Shown here in pieces: positions 1 to 7,701 of a DNA stretch of 21,176 nucleotides. Within the stretch, counting starts at the first letter, position 1. Every line of letters starts with the position of its first letter. The notes under the pieces are model-generated. The model was not told the origin of the DNA and did not search any database. It worked only from the letters and a program-made list of their open reading frames with translations. The DNA lies in assembly GCA_030836365.1 (NCBI GenBank), contig JAURQB010000017.1:1-21176 (forward strand). The letters run 5' to 3'. This stretch comes from Bdellovibrionota bacterium (lineage in GTDB: Bacteria; Bdellovibrionota; Bacteriovoracia; Bacteriovoracales; Bacteriovoracaceae). The position numbers and the translations under genes are program-made.

Positions 1-1
1 A

Positions 2-1624
2 GGACAATTAAGTCAAGCAAGAGATTCTTACGAAAACTCAGTTGGTGCGCTAAAAAAACAGTCAGAAGAATTGAGCAACAATCGTGATAATGATGTGCTA
101 GGAAGACTTTACTCTGAAAGAGAACAGCACTCAAAAGATGTAGATGTTCTCAATAAAAAAATACAAACAACTCTAAAGAATCTCGATAAAGAAAAGACCA
201 CCGGCCGTAAAATGCATGCTTTAGAAACAGAAAAAATGCTTCATGATACGCAAGAAAAAAATACGGGAAAATTGAGTGAGATGCGCAACCGCTACGATAA
301 AGCTTTCAGTGAACTGAGTACTAACTATCGTAAACGTGAGAGTGATATGCGAGGAGATCATCTCAACAAGCAGATGAACTTATCAAAAAATTTAAAAAAT
401 GATGGAGCGGTTAAGTTTAAAGAGTATTCAGAGAAAATGAAGCTTCAAGAGCAAAAAAATAAAGAAAATGTAAAAAACCTTCGATCTGAATTTAATGATA
501 ATATCAAAAAAAATAACGAAGAAAATCAAAAAGAAATGGGCAGAGTTAAGCTTGGATATGAGAAGCGGCTACTAGACTTGGAACCATTTGTTGAAAACAA
601 TAATCGAAAATCAATATTTAATGTGAATAAAAAAGAGATTTCCAATCTTAAAAGAAGAGTTGTTTCTGAGCGGGAGAATTTTAAATTAGAAGCGGAGAAA
701 TTGAAAAAATCGACTGACGATAAAATCACTGATGCGAAGAATAGGTATCAAGAAAAAACAATTCAGCGAGAAGGGGAGTTCAACCTTAAGGCCAAAAAAG
801 TTGTTGATAAAGTAAATAGAGAAAAAGAAGACTTAGTTGAAAATTACAATATGCAACTAGCGAAGACGAAGTCCGACAGAGATCGAACGTTGGCCAGAGA
901 GAGGGATTATTCTCGCAGGCGTCTTGAGAAAAAAACAAATGAGCTTGGGCGGCAAATTAACATCATGGATAAGACGAACAAGGCGCTTATTTATGATCTT
1001 CAAAAAACAGCAGGAGAAGAAAAATCAGAAATTGTTAAGTCTGCTGCGAAAAAGCTTGCAACAGAAAAAGAGGTTTTGAAAAAAGATCTACGAGGCAAAT
1101 ATGAAAAAATTGTTACGGATTATGAAAGCAAAATCGGTCAGGTAGCGAGTCAAAATAAAATGTTGAAAGAAGATTTTGAGTCGACGGTTAGAACTCTCGA
1201 ATCTGACAAAAAAATAGCGATCGAGGATGAGCGCCGAAACTCACTTGAGGCAAGAAAGCTATTAAAAGCGAATTTTGTTGAAGAGTTAGGAAAACGAGAG
1301 TTAGGTTTCAGGAGATCTCTATCTAAGATAAAATTAGACTATGAGAAAAGGATGAAAGAAGAGCGAGGATTTAATGAGCGAGTGATGAAAAATCTCGCCT
1401 CAAAGATGGATATGGAGACACGACGCAATAGGACAGAGCACAAAAAGAGTATGGGGAAAATGGAGCGCGAGTATAAGAAAATGATTGGAGATATTCAGAG
1501 CGCCAATTCATTTGAGAGAAATAGAATTATCAGTCAATACGAAGAGAAGCTAGACAATTTGAAAGATGTTGTGAAGAATGAGCAAGAAAAATTAAAAGAC
1601 TTAGAATCCTCAAAACTATCGTAA
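2..1624 (+). CDS. Coiled-coil protein, 5' truncated by window edge
   Basis: This frame is open from the first bases of the window with no stop before a TTG at 71, so the gene almost certainly starts upstream and only its C-terminal part (about 540 residues) is visible. The protein is very rich in Lys, Glu, Arg, Asp and Asn and poor in Gly and Pro. Charged residues fall around spaced Leu/Ile/Met positions in heptad-like fashion over nearly the whole length, which predicts a long alpha-helical coiled coil. I see no catalytic motif, no signal peptide (the N-terminus is missing) and no membrane segment. The stop lies 6 nt before the pyruvate kinase ATG, so the two are probably co-transcribed. A structural or filament-like cytoplasmic role is possible but is only inferred from composition. 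I do not recognise the family. Confidence 0.75.
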   Translation, partial: GQLSQARDSYENSVGALKKQSEELSNNRDNDVLGRLYSEREQHSKDVDVLNKKIQTTLKNLDKEKTTGRKMHALETEKMLHDTQEKNTGKLSEMRNRYDKAFSELSTNYRKRESDMRGDHLNKQMNLSKNLKNDGAVKFKEYSEKMKLQEQKNKENVKNLRSEFNDNIKKNNEENQKEMGRVKLGYEKRLLDLEPFVENNNRKSIFNVNKKEISNLKRRVVSERENFKLEAEKLKKSTDDKITDAKNRYQEKTIQREGEFNLKAKKVVDKVNREKEDLVENYNMQLAKTKSDRDRTLARERDYSRRRLEKKTNELGRQINIMDKTNKALIYDLQKTAGEEKSEIVKSAAKKLATEKEVLKKDLRGKYEKIVTDYESKIGQVASQNKMLKEDFESTVRTLESDKKIAIEDERRNSLEARKLLKANFVEELGKRELGFRRSLSKIKLDYEKRMKEERGFNERVMKNLASKMDMETRRNRTEHKKSMGKMEREYKKMIGDIQSANSFERNRIISQYEEKLDNLKDVVKNEQEKLKDLESSKLS

Positions 1625-1630
1625 AAAATC

Positions 1631-3325
1631 ATGAAAAAAATTTTTAGAAGAGCTAAAATTGTCGCAACCTTAGGGCCTAGTAGTTCAACACCTGAGCAAA
1701 TAGAATCTCTCGCTCGTGCGGGAATGAATGTAGCTAGATTAAACATGAGTCATGGATCTTTAGAAGATCATGCGAAAACAATTAAAAGCATTCGTGACGT
1801 TTCAAAAATAATTGGACGGCAAATTGGAATCCTAATGGATCTGCAAGGCCCCAAAATTAGAGTGGCGCAAATTGATGAAAATATTCCATTAAAAAATGGT
1901 GATATGGCATATATTGGAACGAAAGAAAACTTAGCAGCAGCAGGTTTGAAGAGTACTGATATTCAAATACCTAGTGGTTATACTGATTTAGTTAATGATC
2001 TTCATCCTGATGCTCGTGTTCTTTTTGATGATGGTAATCTAAAAGCAAAAGCCGTCGAGCGTGTTAAAGATATATACAAGCTAAAAATTATCCAAGGTGG
2101 AGCATTAAAGGCGAGAAAAGGAATTAATCTTCCAGATTGTGACGTCGCGGCCGACGCCTTTACACCAGAGGATCGAAAAAATTTAATGTTTGGACTCAAA
2201 GAGGGAATTGACTTTGTTGCGCTCTCTTTTATTTCAACGGCGGAAGACATTAAAAAAGTGAAGGTTCTTCTCCATGAACTCAAGATGGATGTTCCCATTG
2301 TCGCGAAAATTGAGCGTCCTAAAGCGATTGATAATATTGATGCTATCATTGACGTGACAGACATTATCATGATTGCTCGTGGCGATATGGGTGTCGAGCT
2401 TGGTAACCACCTAGTTCCTGCAGTTCAAAAAACAATTATAAAAAAATGTAATGATAAGGGGGTACCTGTAATCACGGCTACTCAAATGCTTGAGTCCATG
2501 ATTGAATCTTCTACGCCTACTAGGGCAGAGGCAAGTGATGTGGCAAATGCTATTTGGGATGGAACTGATGTCGTGATGTTAAGTGGGGAAACAGCTTCAG
2601 GGAAGTATCCGGAAGAGGCCGTAAAAATGATGGACTCGATTATTTTTGAAGCCGAAAGAACTCCTAAAGAGCGACCTTTGCTTAGAAATACAGATCTTTC
2701 ATCAGTTAATGCGTCAACGATGGTTGCTGCGAGCTTAATTGCGGAGAAAGTGGAGGCGGTGAGAATCGTTTCTGTGACACAATCAGGTAACTCGTGTTTA
2801 AAAATTTCTCGTTTTCGGCCGGTGACGAGGGTGCTCGGTGTAACAAATGATATTAGAACGGCCAGAAAGTTAACTCTCTACTGGGGAGTGAAACCATGGC
2901 TTATTACAGAAAACTCAAATGTTGATGGAATTGAAAAGATTGTTATTAACGATATAAAAAAATCTCTGGATTTAAAAAACGGAGATAAGCTTGTCATCAC
3001 CCGTGGAGATGGGCGTTTTTTTTCGCAGGGACAATCTAATACGGTAAGGGTTGAATATATTAAGGATAGCCCAAAGGTTCGTGGTGGAAGTGATACTCTT
3101 CAAAGTGCAGAGTTTAGTCGCGGGCAAATAAATTTAGACACATTCTCGTGCGCAACATGTTTTAATTGTGTTTCCACTTGTCCTCATGGGATTTGGCAAC
3201 AAGCAGAAGACATGAGTGCTCATGTGGTAATAAACGAAGAGAAAACAGATCAGTGCTCTCTTGATATGGAGTGTGTAAATAAATGCCCAACGGGTGCCAT
3301 TGAAATTATTCCTAATGGGCAATAG
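1631..3325 (+). CDS. pyk: Pyruvate kinase with C-terminal ferredoxin-like [4Fe-4S] domain
   Basis: Pyruvate kinase converts phosphoenolpyruvate and ADP to pyruvate and ATP in the last step of glycolysis. The N-terminus RRAKIVATLGPSS (6-18), GPKIR (73-77), VAKIERP with catalytic Lys226 and metal ligand Glu228, ARGDMGVE (249-256, metal ligand Asp252) and TATQMLESM (282-290) are all intact. The usual body ends near residue 475. An extra C-terminal segment of about 85 residues follows. It holds C507-x2-C510-x2-C513-x3-C517-P and then C542-x2-D545-x2-C548-x3-C552-P, a two-cluster bacterial ferredoxin pattern with Asp in place of the second Cys of the second motif. This is not the PEP-utiliser-like C-terminal domain of some Bacillus-type enzymes. 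Only 3 nt separate it from queG, also an Fe-S gene. A redox-sensing or electron-transfer role for the tail is inference; the kinase call is firm. Confidence 0.95.
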   Translation: MKKIFRRAKIVATLGPSSSTPEQIESLARAGMNVARLNMSHGSLEDHAKTIKSIRDVSKIIGRQIGILMDLQGPKIRVAQIDENIPLKNGDMAYIGTKENLAAAGLKSTDIQIPSGYTDLVNDLHPDARVLFDDGNLKAKAVERVKDIYKLKIIQGGALKARKGINLPDCDVAADAFTPEDRKNLMFGLKEGIDFVALSFISTAEDIKKVKVLLHELKMDVPIVAKIERPKAIDNIDAIIDVTDIIMIARGDMGVELGNHLVPAVQKTIIKKCNDKGVPVITATQMLESMIESSTPTRAEASDVANAIWDGTDVVMLSGETASGKYPEEAVKMMDSIIFEAERTPKERPLLRNTDLSSVNASTMVAASLIAEKVEAVRIVSVTQSGNSCLKISRFRPVTRVLGVTNDIRTARKLTLYWGVKPWLITENSNVDGIEKIVINDIKKSLDLKNGDKLVITRGDGRFFSQGQSNTVRVEYIKDSPKVRGGSDTLQSAEFSRGQINLDTFSCATCFNCVSTCPHGIWQQAEDMSAHVVINEEKTDQCSLDMECVNKCPTGAIEIIPNGQ

Positions 3326-3328
3326 CCT

Positions 3329-4315
3329 ATGAGTGATTTGCGACAAATTTTTTCGCATAATCTTTTAAATCGATTAGGTATTGTGGAGTTTGGAGTAACG
3401 AGTGATCCAAATGCGGCGAGCTACCCTAATTTTAAAGAATGGTTAACGAATAAAAAAAATGCCGACTTAAAATATCTTGAAAATGAAAAAATGAGGATGA
3501 GAGAAAGTATTAGTCATTACTTTCCCGAATTTAAATCTGCGATAGTTTTTCTGTTTGATTACGCTAAAGAGAAGCGTGCGCTTGAGCGATTTTATCAAAC
3601 GCCTGAATCAAATGGATTTAAAATTGGATCCTATACATTGATCGACGATGGTGTTGATTATCATTATTCGATTCGAGAGAAATTAAATATCTTATCTAGT
3701 GAATTAAAAAAATACCATACTAATTTAAATACAGTTTTTAGTTTAGATACGCAGCCAATATTAGAGCGTGATCTTGCTTATCGAGCGGGTCTTGGTTGGT
3801 TTGGACGAAATTCAATGCTAATCAATAAAAAATATGGAAGTTTTTTTCTCATTGGTGCGATTCTTTGTGATCAAGAATTTTTAGACGAAATAAAATTTAT
3901 TGAACCTGATCATTGTGGGACTTGCACGGCTTGTGTTGATGCCTGTCCAACAGACGCTATTGATTATCAAACGAGAACTGTCGAAAGTGCTAAGTGTGTA
4001 CCATATTTTACGATAGAGAAGTTTAAAGATGACTCGCTTCCGCCGCAAGGCTTTGATCAAATGGGAGAAATATTTGGCTGTGATATTTGTCAGGATGTTT
4101 GTCCATGGAATAAAAAAATTCTCTTAAGGCAGGACGATATGAATGAGAAGATTAATTCATTTATTCAACATCATTTTTTAGAAAAGTCACCAGAGGAAAT
4201 GATGGGGCACCTTGAGGGTTTATCAAAAAAAGGCTACCGGAGAGAATTCAGTCGTACCTCTTTTGAGAGGACTGGCCGTGATGGAATATTAAAAAATCTA
4301 AAGTATAAAAAATGA
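3329..4315 (+). CDS. queG: Epoxyqueuosine reductase QueG
   Basis: QueG is the cobalamin-dependent, Fe-S-containing enzyme that reduces epoxyqueuosine to queuosine at the wobble base of GUN-anticodon tRNAs. The 328-aa length is typical. Diagnostic features are LDTQPILERDLA (139-150, with the family's conserved Asp140), AGLGWFGRNSMLI (153-165), the ferredoxin motif C196-x2-C199-x2-C202-x3-C206-P, the conserved Cys223 before PYFTIE, and GCDICQDVCPWN (250-261) supplying C251, C254 and C258. It starts 3 nt after the pyruvate kinase stop, and its TGA overlaps the next gene's ATG (ATGA), so it sits mid-operon. The cobalamin need is family knowledge, not visible here. Confidence 0.95.
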   Translation: MSDLRQIFSHNLLNRLGIVEFGVTSDPNAASYPNFKEWLTNKKNADLKYLENEKMRMRESISHYFPEFKSAIVFLFDYAKEKRALERFYQTPESNGFKIGSYTLIDDGVDYHYSIREKLNILSSELKKYHTNLNTVFSLDTQPILERDLAYRAGLGWFGRNSMLINKKYGSFFLIGAILCDQEFLDEIKFIEPDHCGTCTACVDACPTDAIDYQTRTVESAKCVPYFTIEKFKDDSLPPQGFDQMGEIFGCDICQDVCPWNKKILLRQDDMNEKINSFIQHHFLEKSPEEMMGHLEGLSKKGYRREFSRTSFERTGRDGILKNLKYKK

Positions 4316-5718
4316 GTGAGCACAAAAAAATTATAGTTGGAATAGCCGGAGCTTCAGGTTTTGTCGGCCGAAACCTTATCGAAGAATTACTTAAAATTGA
4401 AAACGTAGAAGTTATCGGTTTTTGCCGAGATTCGCGAGGTCAGCGATGGGCGGATAAGTTAACTTGGAGAAGTTGTGACTTGTATTCGCAGTTAGATGCA
4501 GATGCGAGTTTACGAGATGTCGATGTGGCCATTTATCTTGTTCATTCAATGCTTCCCAGCGCTCAACTCTCTCAAGGGCATTTTCAAGACTTTGATCTTA
4601 TCATGGCCGATAATTTTCAGCGGGCCGCGAGAAAAATGGGCGTCAAAAAAATAATCTATCTTTCAGGTATAGTTCCAAAAGCAAAAAGATTGTCGAAACA
4701 TTTGGAGAGTCGTCTAGAGGTTGAAGATACACTGCGCGCTTCGGGGATACCTTTGACTAGTTTTCGTTGTGGGATTATTGTGGGCCCGAATGGTTCAAGT
4801 TTTGAAATGATGTTAAAGCTTGTCCGTCGATTACCCGTGATGGTGTGCCCTTCATGGACTGAATCTCTTTGCCAGCCTGTCGATTTGGCCAACGTTATTA
4901 ATTATATTTCAAAATCAGTTTACTCTAATGAATTTGATGGCCAAGTCGTCAATCTTGTCGGCCCTGAAGTTATCCCTTATGTTGATATGCTTAAAAAAAC
5001 AGGAGAATTTCTAAATAAAAGTGTACCTATTATTAAATCTCCTTATTTTTCTCCAGGCCTTTCGACTCTTTGGGTAACAATGATCACAGGTGCGCCAAAA
5101 AATCTTGTTGCGCCACTAGTTAAAAGTTTGAAATACGATATGACGGTAGAAAACAGTGGGCCGGTAGATCGTAACGTTATTGGCGATAAAACTTTTGATC
5201 AGTCGCTTGATGAGTCATTTGAGTGGTTAGGCAAGAAAAAGTATGCCAAGCATGAACGTATTTATCGCCCGCAAATTAATTCGGAAGAAGTGAGAAGTAT
5301 TCAGCGATTTATTTTGCCAGAAGGTAAAAATGCTCACTGGGTCGCTCAGGAGTACATGCGGTGGTTACCAAAGTTTTTAAGCTTTTTTGTTTTTAAAGTT
5401 GAAATTAAAGATGAGCATTTATTTTTCAAATTATTTAATACCTTTAATTTGCTTGTTTTAAAATTTAGTAATGAACGAAGTAATAAGTCCCGTCAGCTTT
5501 TTTACATTGCTGGTGGTTTGCTGGCCAGTTACTCCGGTCGAGGGCGACTTGAGTTTCGCGAAACGTGGGATAAAAAATATATTCTCGCTGGCATTCACGA
5601 GTTTCGACCTTCTATACCATGGTTTATTTATCGTTATACTCAAGCGATTTTACATTTAGTCGTTATGACATTTTTTGGAAGACATTTATGGAAGATTCAT
5701 CAAAAAAATCAAAAATAA
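4312..5718 (+). CDS. YbjT-like atypical SDR (NAD(P)-binding, DUF2867-type C-terminus)
   Basis: This 468-aa protein is built like E. coli YbjT. It has an N-terminal NmrA/atypical SDR Rossmann domain with the dinucleotide-binding stretch GIAGASGFVGRN (10-21), YLVHSM after strand 4, and KIIYLSGIVP in the usual active-site region. After about residue 320 comes a second domain with WVAQEYMRWLP, GGLLASYSGRGRLEFRE and a hydrophobic tail with RPSIPWFIYRYTQAILH, as in DUF2867-type C-terminal regions. The hydrophobic tail suggests membrane association. The substrate is unknown for the family; an oxidoreductase or isomerase acting on a lipid or quinone-like compound is only a guess. It overlaps queG by 4 nt and the next gene by 31 nt. 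Confidence 0.85.
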   Translation: MSEHKKIIVGIAGASGFVGRNLIEELLKIENVEVIGFCRDSRGQRWADKLTWRSCDLYSQLDADASLRDVDVAIYLVHSMLPSAQLSQGHFQDFDLIMADNFQRAARKMGVKKIIYLSGIVPKAKRLSKHLESRLEVEDTLRASGIPLTSFRCGIIVGPNGSSFEMMLKLVRRLPVMVCPSWTESLCQPVDLANVINYISKSVYSNEFDGQVVNLVGPEVIPYVDMLKKTGEFLNKSVPIIKSPYFSPGLSTLWVTMITGAPKNLVAPLVKSLKYDMTVENSGPVDRNVIGDKTFDQSLDESFEWLGKKKYAKHERIYRPQINSEEVRSIQRFILPEGKNAHWVAQEYMRWLPKFLSFFVFKVEIKDEHLFFKLFNTFNLLVLKFSNERSNKSRQLFYIAGGLLASYSGRGRLEFRETWDKKYILAGIHEFRPSIPWFIYRYTQAILHLVVMTFFGRHLWKIHQKNQK

Positions 5719-6455
5719 TAGATAGCGCGCCTGGCTTTCTTAAAGATATTCTCCCTTATATTTCACCGCGGGTTTTTGATTTAATTGATATTCCTACGGT
5801 GGTCTTAAATATGGGAAAGATTTCCTACCAATATATGTTCTCCAAAGGAATTGAACGGGGAAAGTCTGGTCTGGAAAAATTTCTTCCATCAGTAATTAGC
5901 TTTTCGGCAATTGATGGTGATGCACTTTCAACTAAAGAAAAGGGTGAAGCGATTCTTGAGCTTTACTTTCTACAAGTCTTAGTAGGTAAAAAAATTTTTT
6001 TAGATTTAAGACCAGGAAGATTTAGGGAAGAGGCAGGTGGGCTGATTTGGTCTCCAAATGGTTTGCATTGTGATCTTAAAAATGATTTTCAGACAGGTCT
6101 AGTAAATTTGTATTCTGGTTTTTATCAAAATAATCAAGATTCTTATGAGAAAGGTTTAGCGCAAATAGGATTAATTTCTGAGGGCGATACGCAAGAGGAA
6201 CGAGCGGAGATGATGCGTATTTTTAATGATCATTTTGGCGATGGAGATCAAGAAGCCGTGAAGTTTGAGATGAAGCATTTTGTCGATTCTTTTCATCAAA
6301 TTTTCGATCGTATTTTTCATCAACATAAAAAACTTAGTGAGGACTTTGTCTATCTTGGTATCTATCTCGTTACCTTGTATTTACACCTTGAAAAAAATGG
6401 AGAGGCATTAAATGTACGCGCGGCATTTAATCGAGCCTACCAAAAAATTAAATAA
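5688..6455 (+). CDS. Conserved-looking protein of unknown function
   Basis: I do not recognise this 255-aa protein. The ATG at 5688 is preferred because GGAAG at 5677-5681 sits 6 nt upstream; a longer frame from 5619 has no such site and would overlap the previous gene more. No signal peptide is seen. The sequence mixes hydrophobic helices with a central segment that looks conserved: KKIFLDLRPGRFREE (101-115), IWSPNGLHCDL (120-130), then FQTGLVNLYSGFYQN (134-148). The C-terminal half looks helical, with an aromatic, hydrophobic stretch near 219-233. It overlaps the SDR gene by 31 nt and is the last gene of the run, so it may act with the SDR. No function is assigned. Confidence 0.8.
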   Translation: MEDSSKKSKIIDSAPGFLKDILPYISPRVFDLIDIPTVVLNMGKISYQYMFSKGIERGKSGLEKFLPSVISFSAIDGDALSTKEKGEAILELYFLQVLVGKKIFLDLRPGRFREEAGGLIWSPNGLHCDLKNDFQTGLVNLYSGFYQNNQDSYEKGLAQIGLISEGDTQEERAEMMRIFNDHFGDGDQEAVKFEMKHFVDSFHQIFDRIFHQHKKLSEDFVYLGIYLVTLYLHLEKNGEALNVRAAFNRAYQKIK

Positions 6456-6474
6456 TTGGTTCAAAAATTTTAAA

Positions 6475-7224
6475 TTAAATAATTTGTTGAACTATTTTTT
6501 TGACAAAAACTCCTGCATTTTCAGGTAAGTGATGGGGAAGTTTGGGGATAATATGTTTGGTTATCTCATTGGCGGTTTCTAGGTTGCTGGCAATTTGATG
6601 AATTCCCTTTTCGCCGCCGATGATAATGTCATCCTTGCCCGCAATAAGGTGAATTTTTTTATGTCTCGTTATTTCAGAACTTTTAGTTTGTGCAATCCAT
6701 GGCAGCGCCACTTTTGGGTTTAAGTGTTTACTAACTAATTCTGATCGCAGGAGCATTGTGTCTTTAAAAAATGGGGTTTCAAAAAGATGGGGTTTATCAA
6801 TGGGCAGAGAACCGAGCCCCACGCAAATAAGTTGATCGACAAACAAGGCGTCCTTTGAGTGAATGAGAGAGATCAGTGCACCAAGGGAGTGCCCTCCTGT
6901 GATTGCCTTTGTTATTTTTGGGAGTTCATTTCTTATTATTTTAAAAGATTCATCGAAAAGTAGCGGCGCTTCTTGTTTAAATATCTCGAATGAGGGGATG
7001 TCATTGTATTGTCCGAGGAAATGACCAGGTAAGTCAAAAATGATTGTTGGTAGGGAGAGGTCCATCATTTTTTGCGGCCATGTGAGGATGCTACCTTTAT
7101 GGCTAGTGTAGCCATGTGTAAAAATACAGCAGTTGGTGCCAGTGGTTTCTTCGGGAATAAAAAATAGCGCGTGAGTTTTTAGGTTTTTTGTTTCAAGAGT
7201 AATTTTTTTGATTTCTTTGAGCAT
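6475..7224 (-). CDS. Alpha/beta hydrolase (serine hydrolase)
   Basis: A 249-aa alpha/beta-hydrolase of the small esterase/lysophospholipase type. The oxyanion-hole region is FTHGYTSHKG (35-44), followed by IIFDLPGHFLG (61-71). The nucleophile elbow is GGHSLGAL with Ser113, the acid is in IAGKDD (Asp198 or Asp199), and the C-terminal His is 231 or 232 in LPHHLP. There is no signal peptide, so it is probably cytoplasmic. The substrate cannot be read from the sequence. It converges on the preceding operon with only 19 nt between stops. No Shine-Dalgarno precedes the ATG; a TATAGT box 6 nt upstream suggests a leaderless mRNA. Confidence 0.88.
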   Translation of the reverse strand: MLKEIKKITLETKNLKTHALFFIPEETTGTNCCIFTHGYTSHKGSILTWPQKMMDLSLPTIIFDLPGHFLGQYNDIPSFEIFKQEAPLLFDESFKIIRNELPKITKAITGGHSLGALISLIHSKDALFVDQLICVGLGSLPIDKPHLFETPFFKDTMLLRSELVSKHLNPKVALPWIAQTKSSEITRHKKIHLIAGKDDIIIGGEKGIHQIASNLETANEITKHIIPKLPHHLPENAGVFVKKIVQQII

Positions 7225-7230
7225 AGGTTA

Positions 7231-7236
7231 ACTATA
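7231..7236 (-). promoter_or_regulatory. Putative -10 box for leaderless hydrolase mRNA
   Basis: On the minus strand TATAGT (5 of 6 matches to TATAAT) is followed by exactly six bases and then the hydrolase ATG, which would place transcription start at or next to the start codon. There is no purine-rich ribosome site. No good -35 box is visible. The site is inferred from pattern only. Confidence 0.4.
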
Positions 7237-7271
7237 GACGAGTTTTCTAAAAAAATAACCGATTAAGTTTA

Positions 7272-7300
7272 TTGACGAATACATTTAACTCATTTAAATT
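7272..7300 (+). promoter_or_regulatory. Promoter of tRNA-Phe
   Basis: TTGACG (7272-7277), a 17-nt spacer and TAAATT (7295-7300) form a sigma70-like promoter. The predicted start near 7307 falls in GCTCC, and the tRNA begins at 7319, leaving a short 5' leader. A GC-rich patch after the -10 box is common at stable-RNA promoters. Confidence 0.6.
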
Positions 7301-7318
7301 GCTCCTACTGAAATCGTC

Positions 7319-7394
7319 GCCCTGATAGCTCAGTTGGTAGAGCAAAGGACTGAAAATCCTTGTGTCGGTGGTTCGAGTCCGCCTCGGGGCACCA
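7319..7394 (+). tRNA. tRNA-Phe (anticodon GAA)
   Basis: A 76-nt cloverleaf reads cleanly. The acceptor GCCCTGA (7319-7325) pairs with TCGGGGC (7384-7390) with one G-U pair. The D arm is GCTC/GAGC, the anticodon stem AAGGA/TCCTT encloses loop CTGAAAA with GAA at 7352-7354, the variable loop is GTGTC and the T arm is GGTGG/CCGCC with TTCGAGT. The discriminator is A and CCA is encoded (7392-7394). The gene has its own promoter and terminator, so it is a single-tRNA unit. Confidence 0.98.
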
Positions 7395-7405
7395 TTCAGT
7401 AATTT

Positions 7406-7438
7406 AAAAAAGCCGAATCGAATGATTCGGCTTTTTTC
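7406..7438 (+). terminator. Rho-independent terminator after tRNA-Phe
   Basis: GCCGAATC (7412-7419), loop GAAT, GATTCGGC (7424-7431), then TTTTTT (7432-7437). The stem is a perfect 8 bp and is preceded by AAAAAA, so it could also work on the opposite strand. Confidence 0.95.
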
Positions 7439-7701
7439 TTTTGGAGGCGTCATTTGCCAGAAAGGCAAAGCGACAATTTGACTTTGTTCCGAACATCGAA
7501 AAATCACAAAAAAACCACTTATTTTATTTTAAATTTGCCCAGTTTTTAAATTCTCTTATTCCAGAAAAAGAATCATCAATGGTATGCGTAAGCAGTTGAA
7601 ATTATTTAAAGGGTGGTAGTAAAATTTTTATCAAATTTATCCGATATAAAGTAATAAATATCGGATTTAAAACGGAGTTATACACCACGGCTTTCGGAGT
7701 T
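7438..7701. other. Intergenic stretch without an intact gene
   Basis: I see no complete gene here. It holds a short hairpin (TTTGCC-AGAAA-GGCAAA, 7453-7469) and a 9-bp inverted repeat at 7639-7666. On the minus strand there is a short open stretch ending at 7524-7526 that reads like a protein C-terminus (FSGIREFKNWANLK then stop) and is closed upstream by a stop near 7606. That could be the relic of a lost gene, but it is too short to assign. Confidence 0.5.
7639..7666. repeat. 9-bp perfect inverted repeat
   Basis: ATCCGATAT (7639-7647) and ATATCGGAT (7658-7666) are exact reverse complements separated by 10 nt. The right arm ends 36 nt before the ATG at 7702 of the decayed lipoprotein gene, so it may be an old operator or a leader hairpin. 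TATAAA lies inside it (7645-7650). It has no T-run, so it is not a typical terminator. Confidence 0.5.

Noticed and set aside
3100..3325. Separate ferredoxin gene created by a frameshift or read-through at the pyruvate kinase end
   Set aside because: The reading frame is continuous and no ribosome site or start codon near the junction would suit an independent ferredoxin; the queG start follows the fused stop by 3 nt.
5619..5687. Upstream start for the gene after the SDR
   Set aside because: It lacks a ribosome site and would enlarge the overlap; GGAAG is placed correctly for the ATG at 5688.
7247..7507. Minus-strand open frame of 86 codons across the tRNA
   Set aside because: It is the antisense of tRNA-Phe and its terminator; translated tRNA complements often give such frames. 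No ribosome site.
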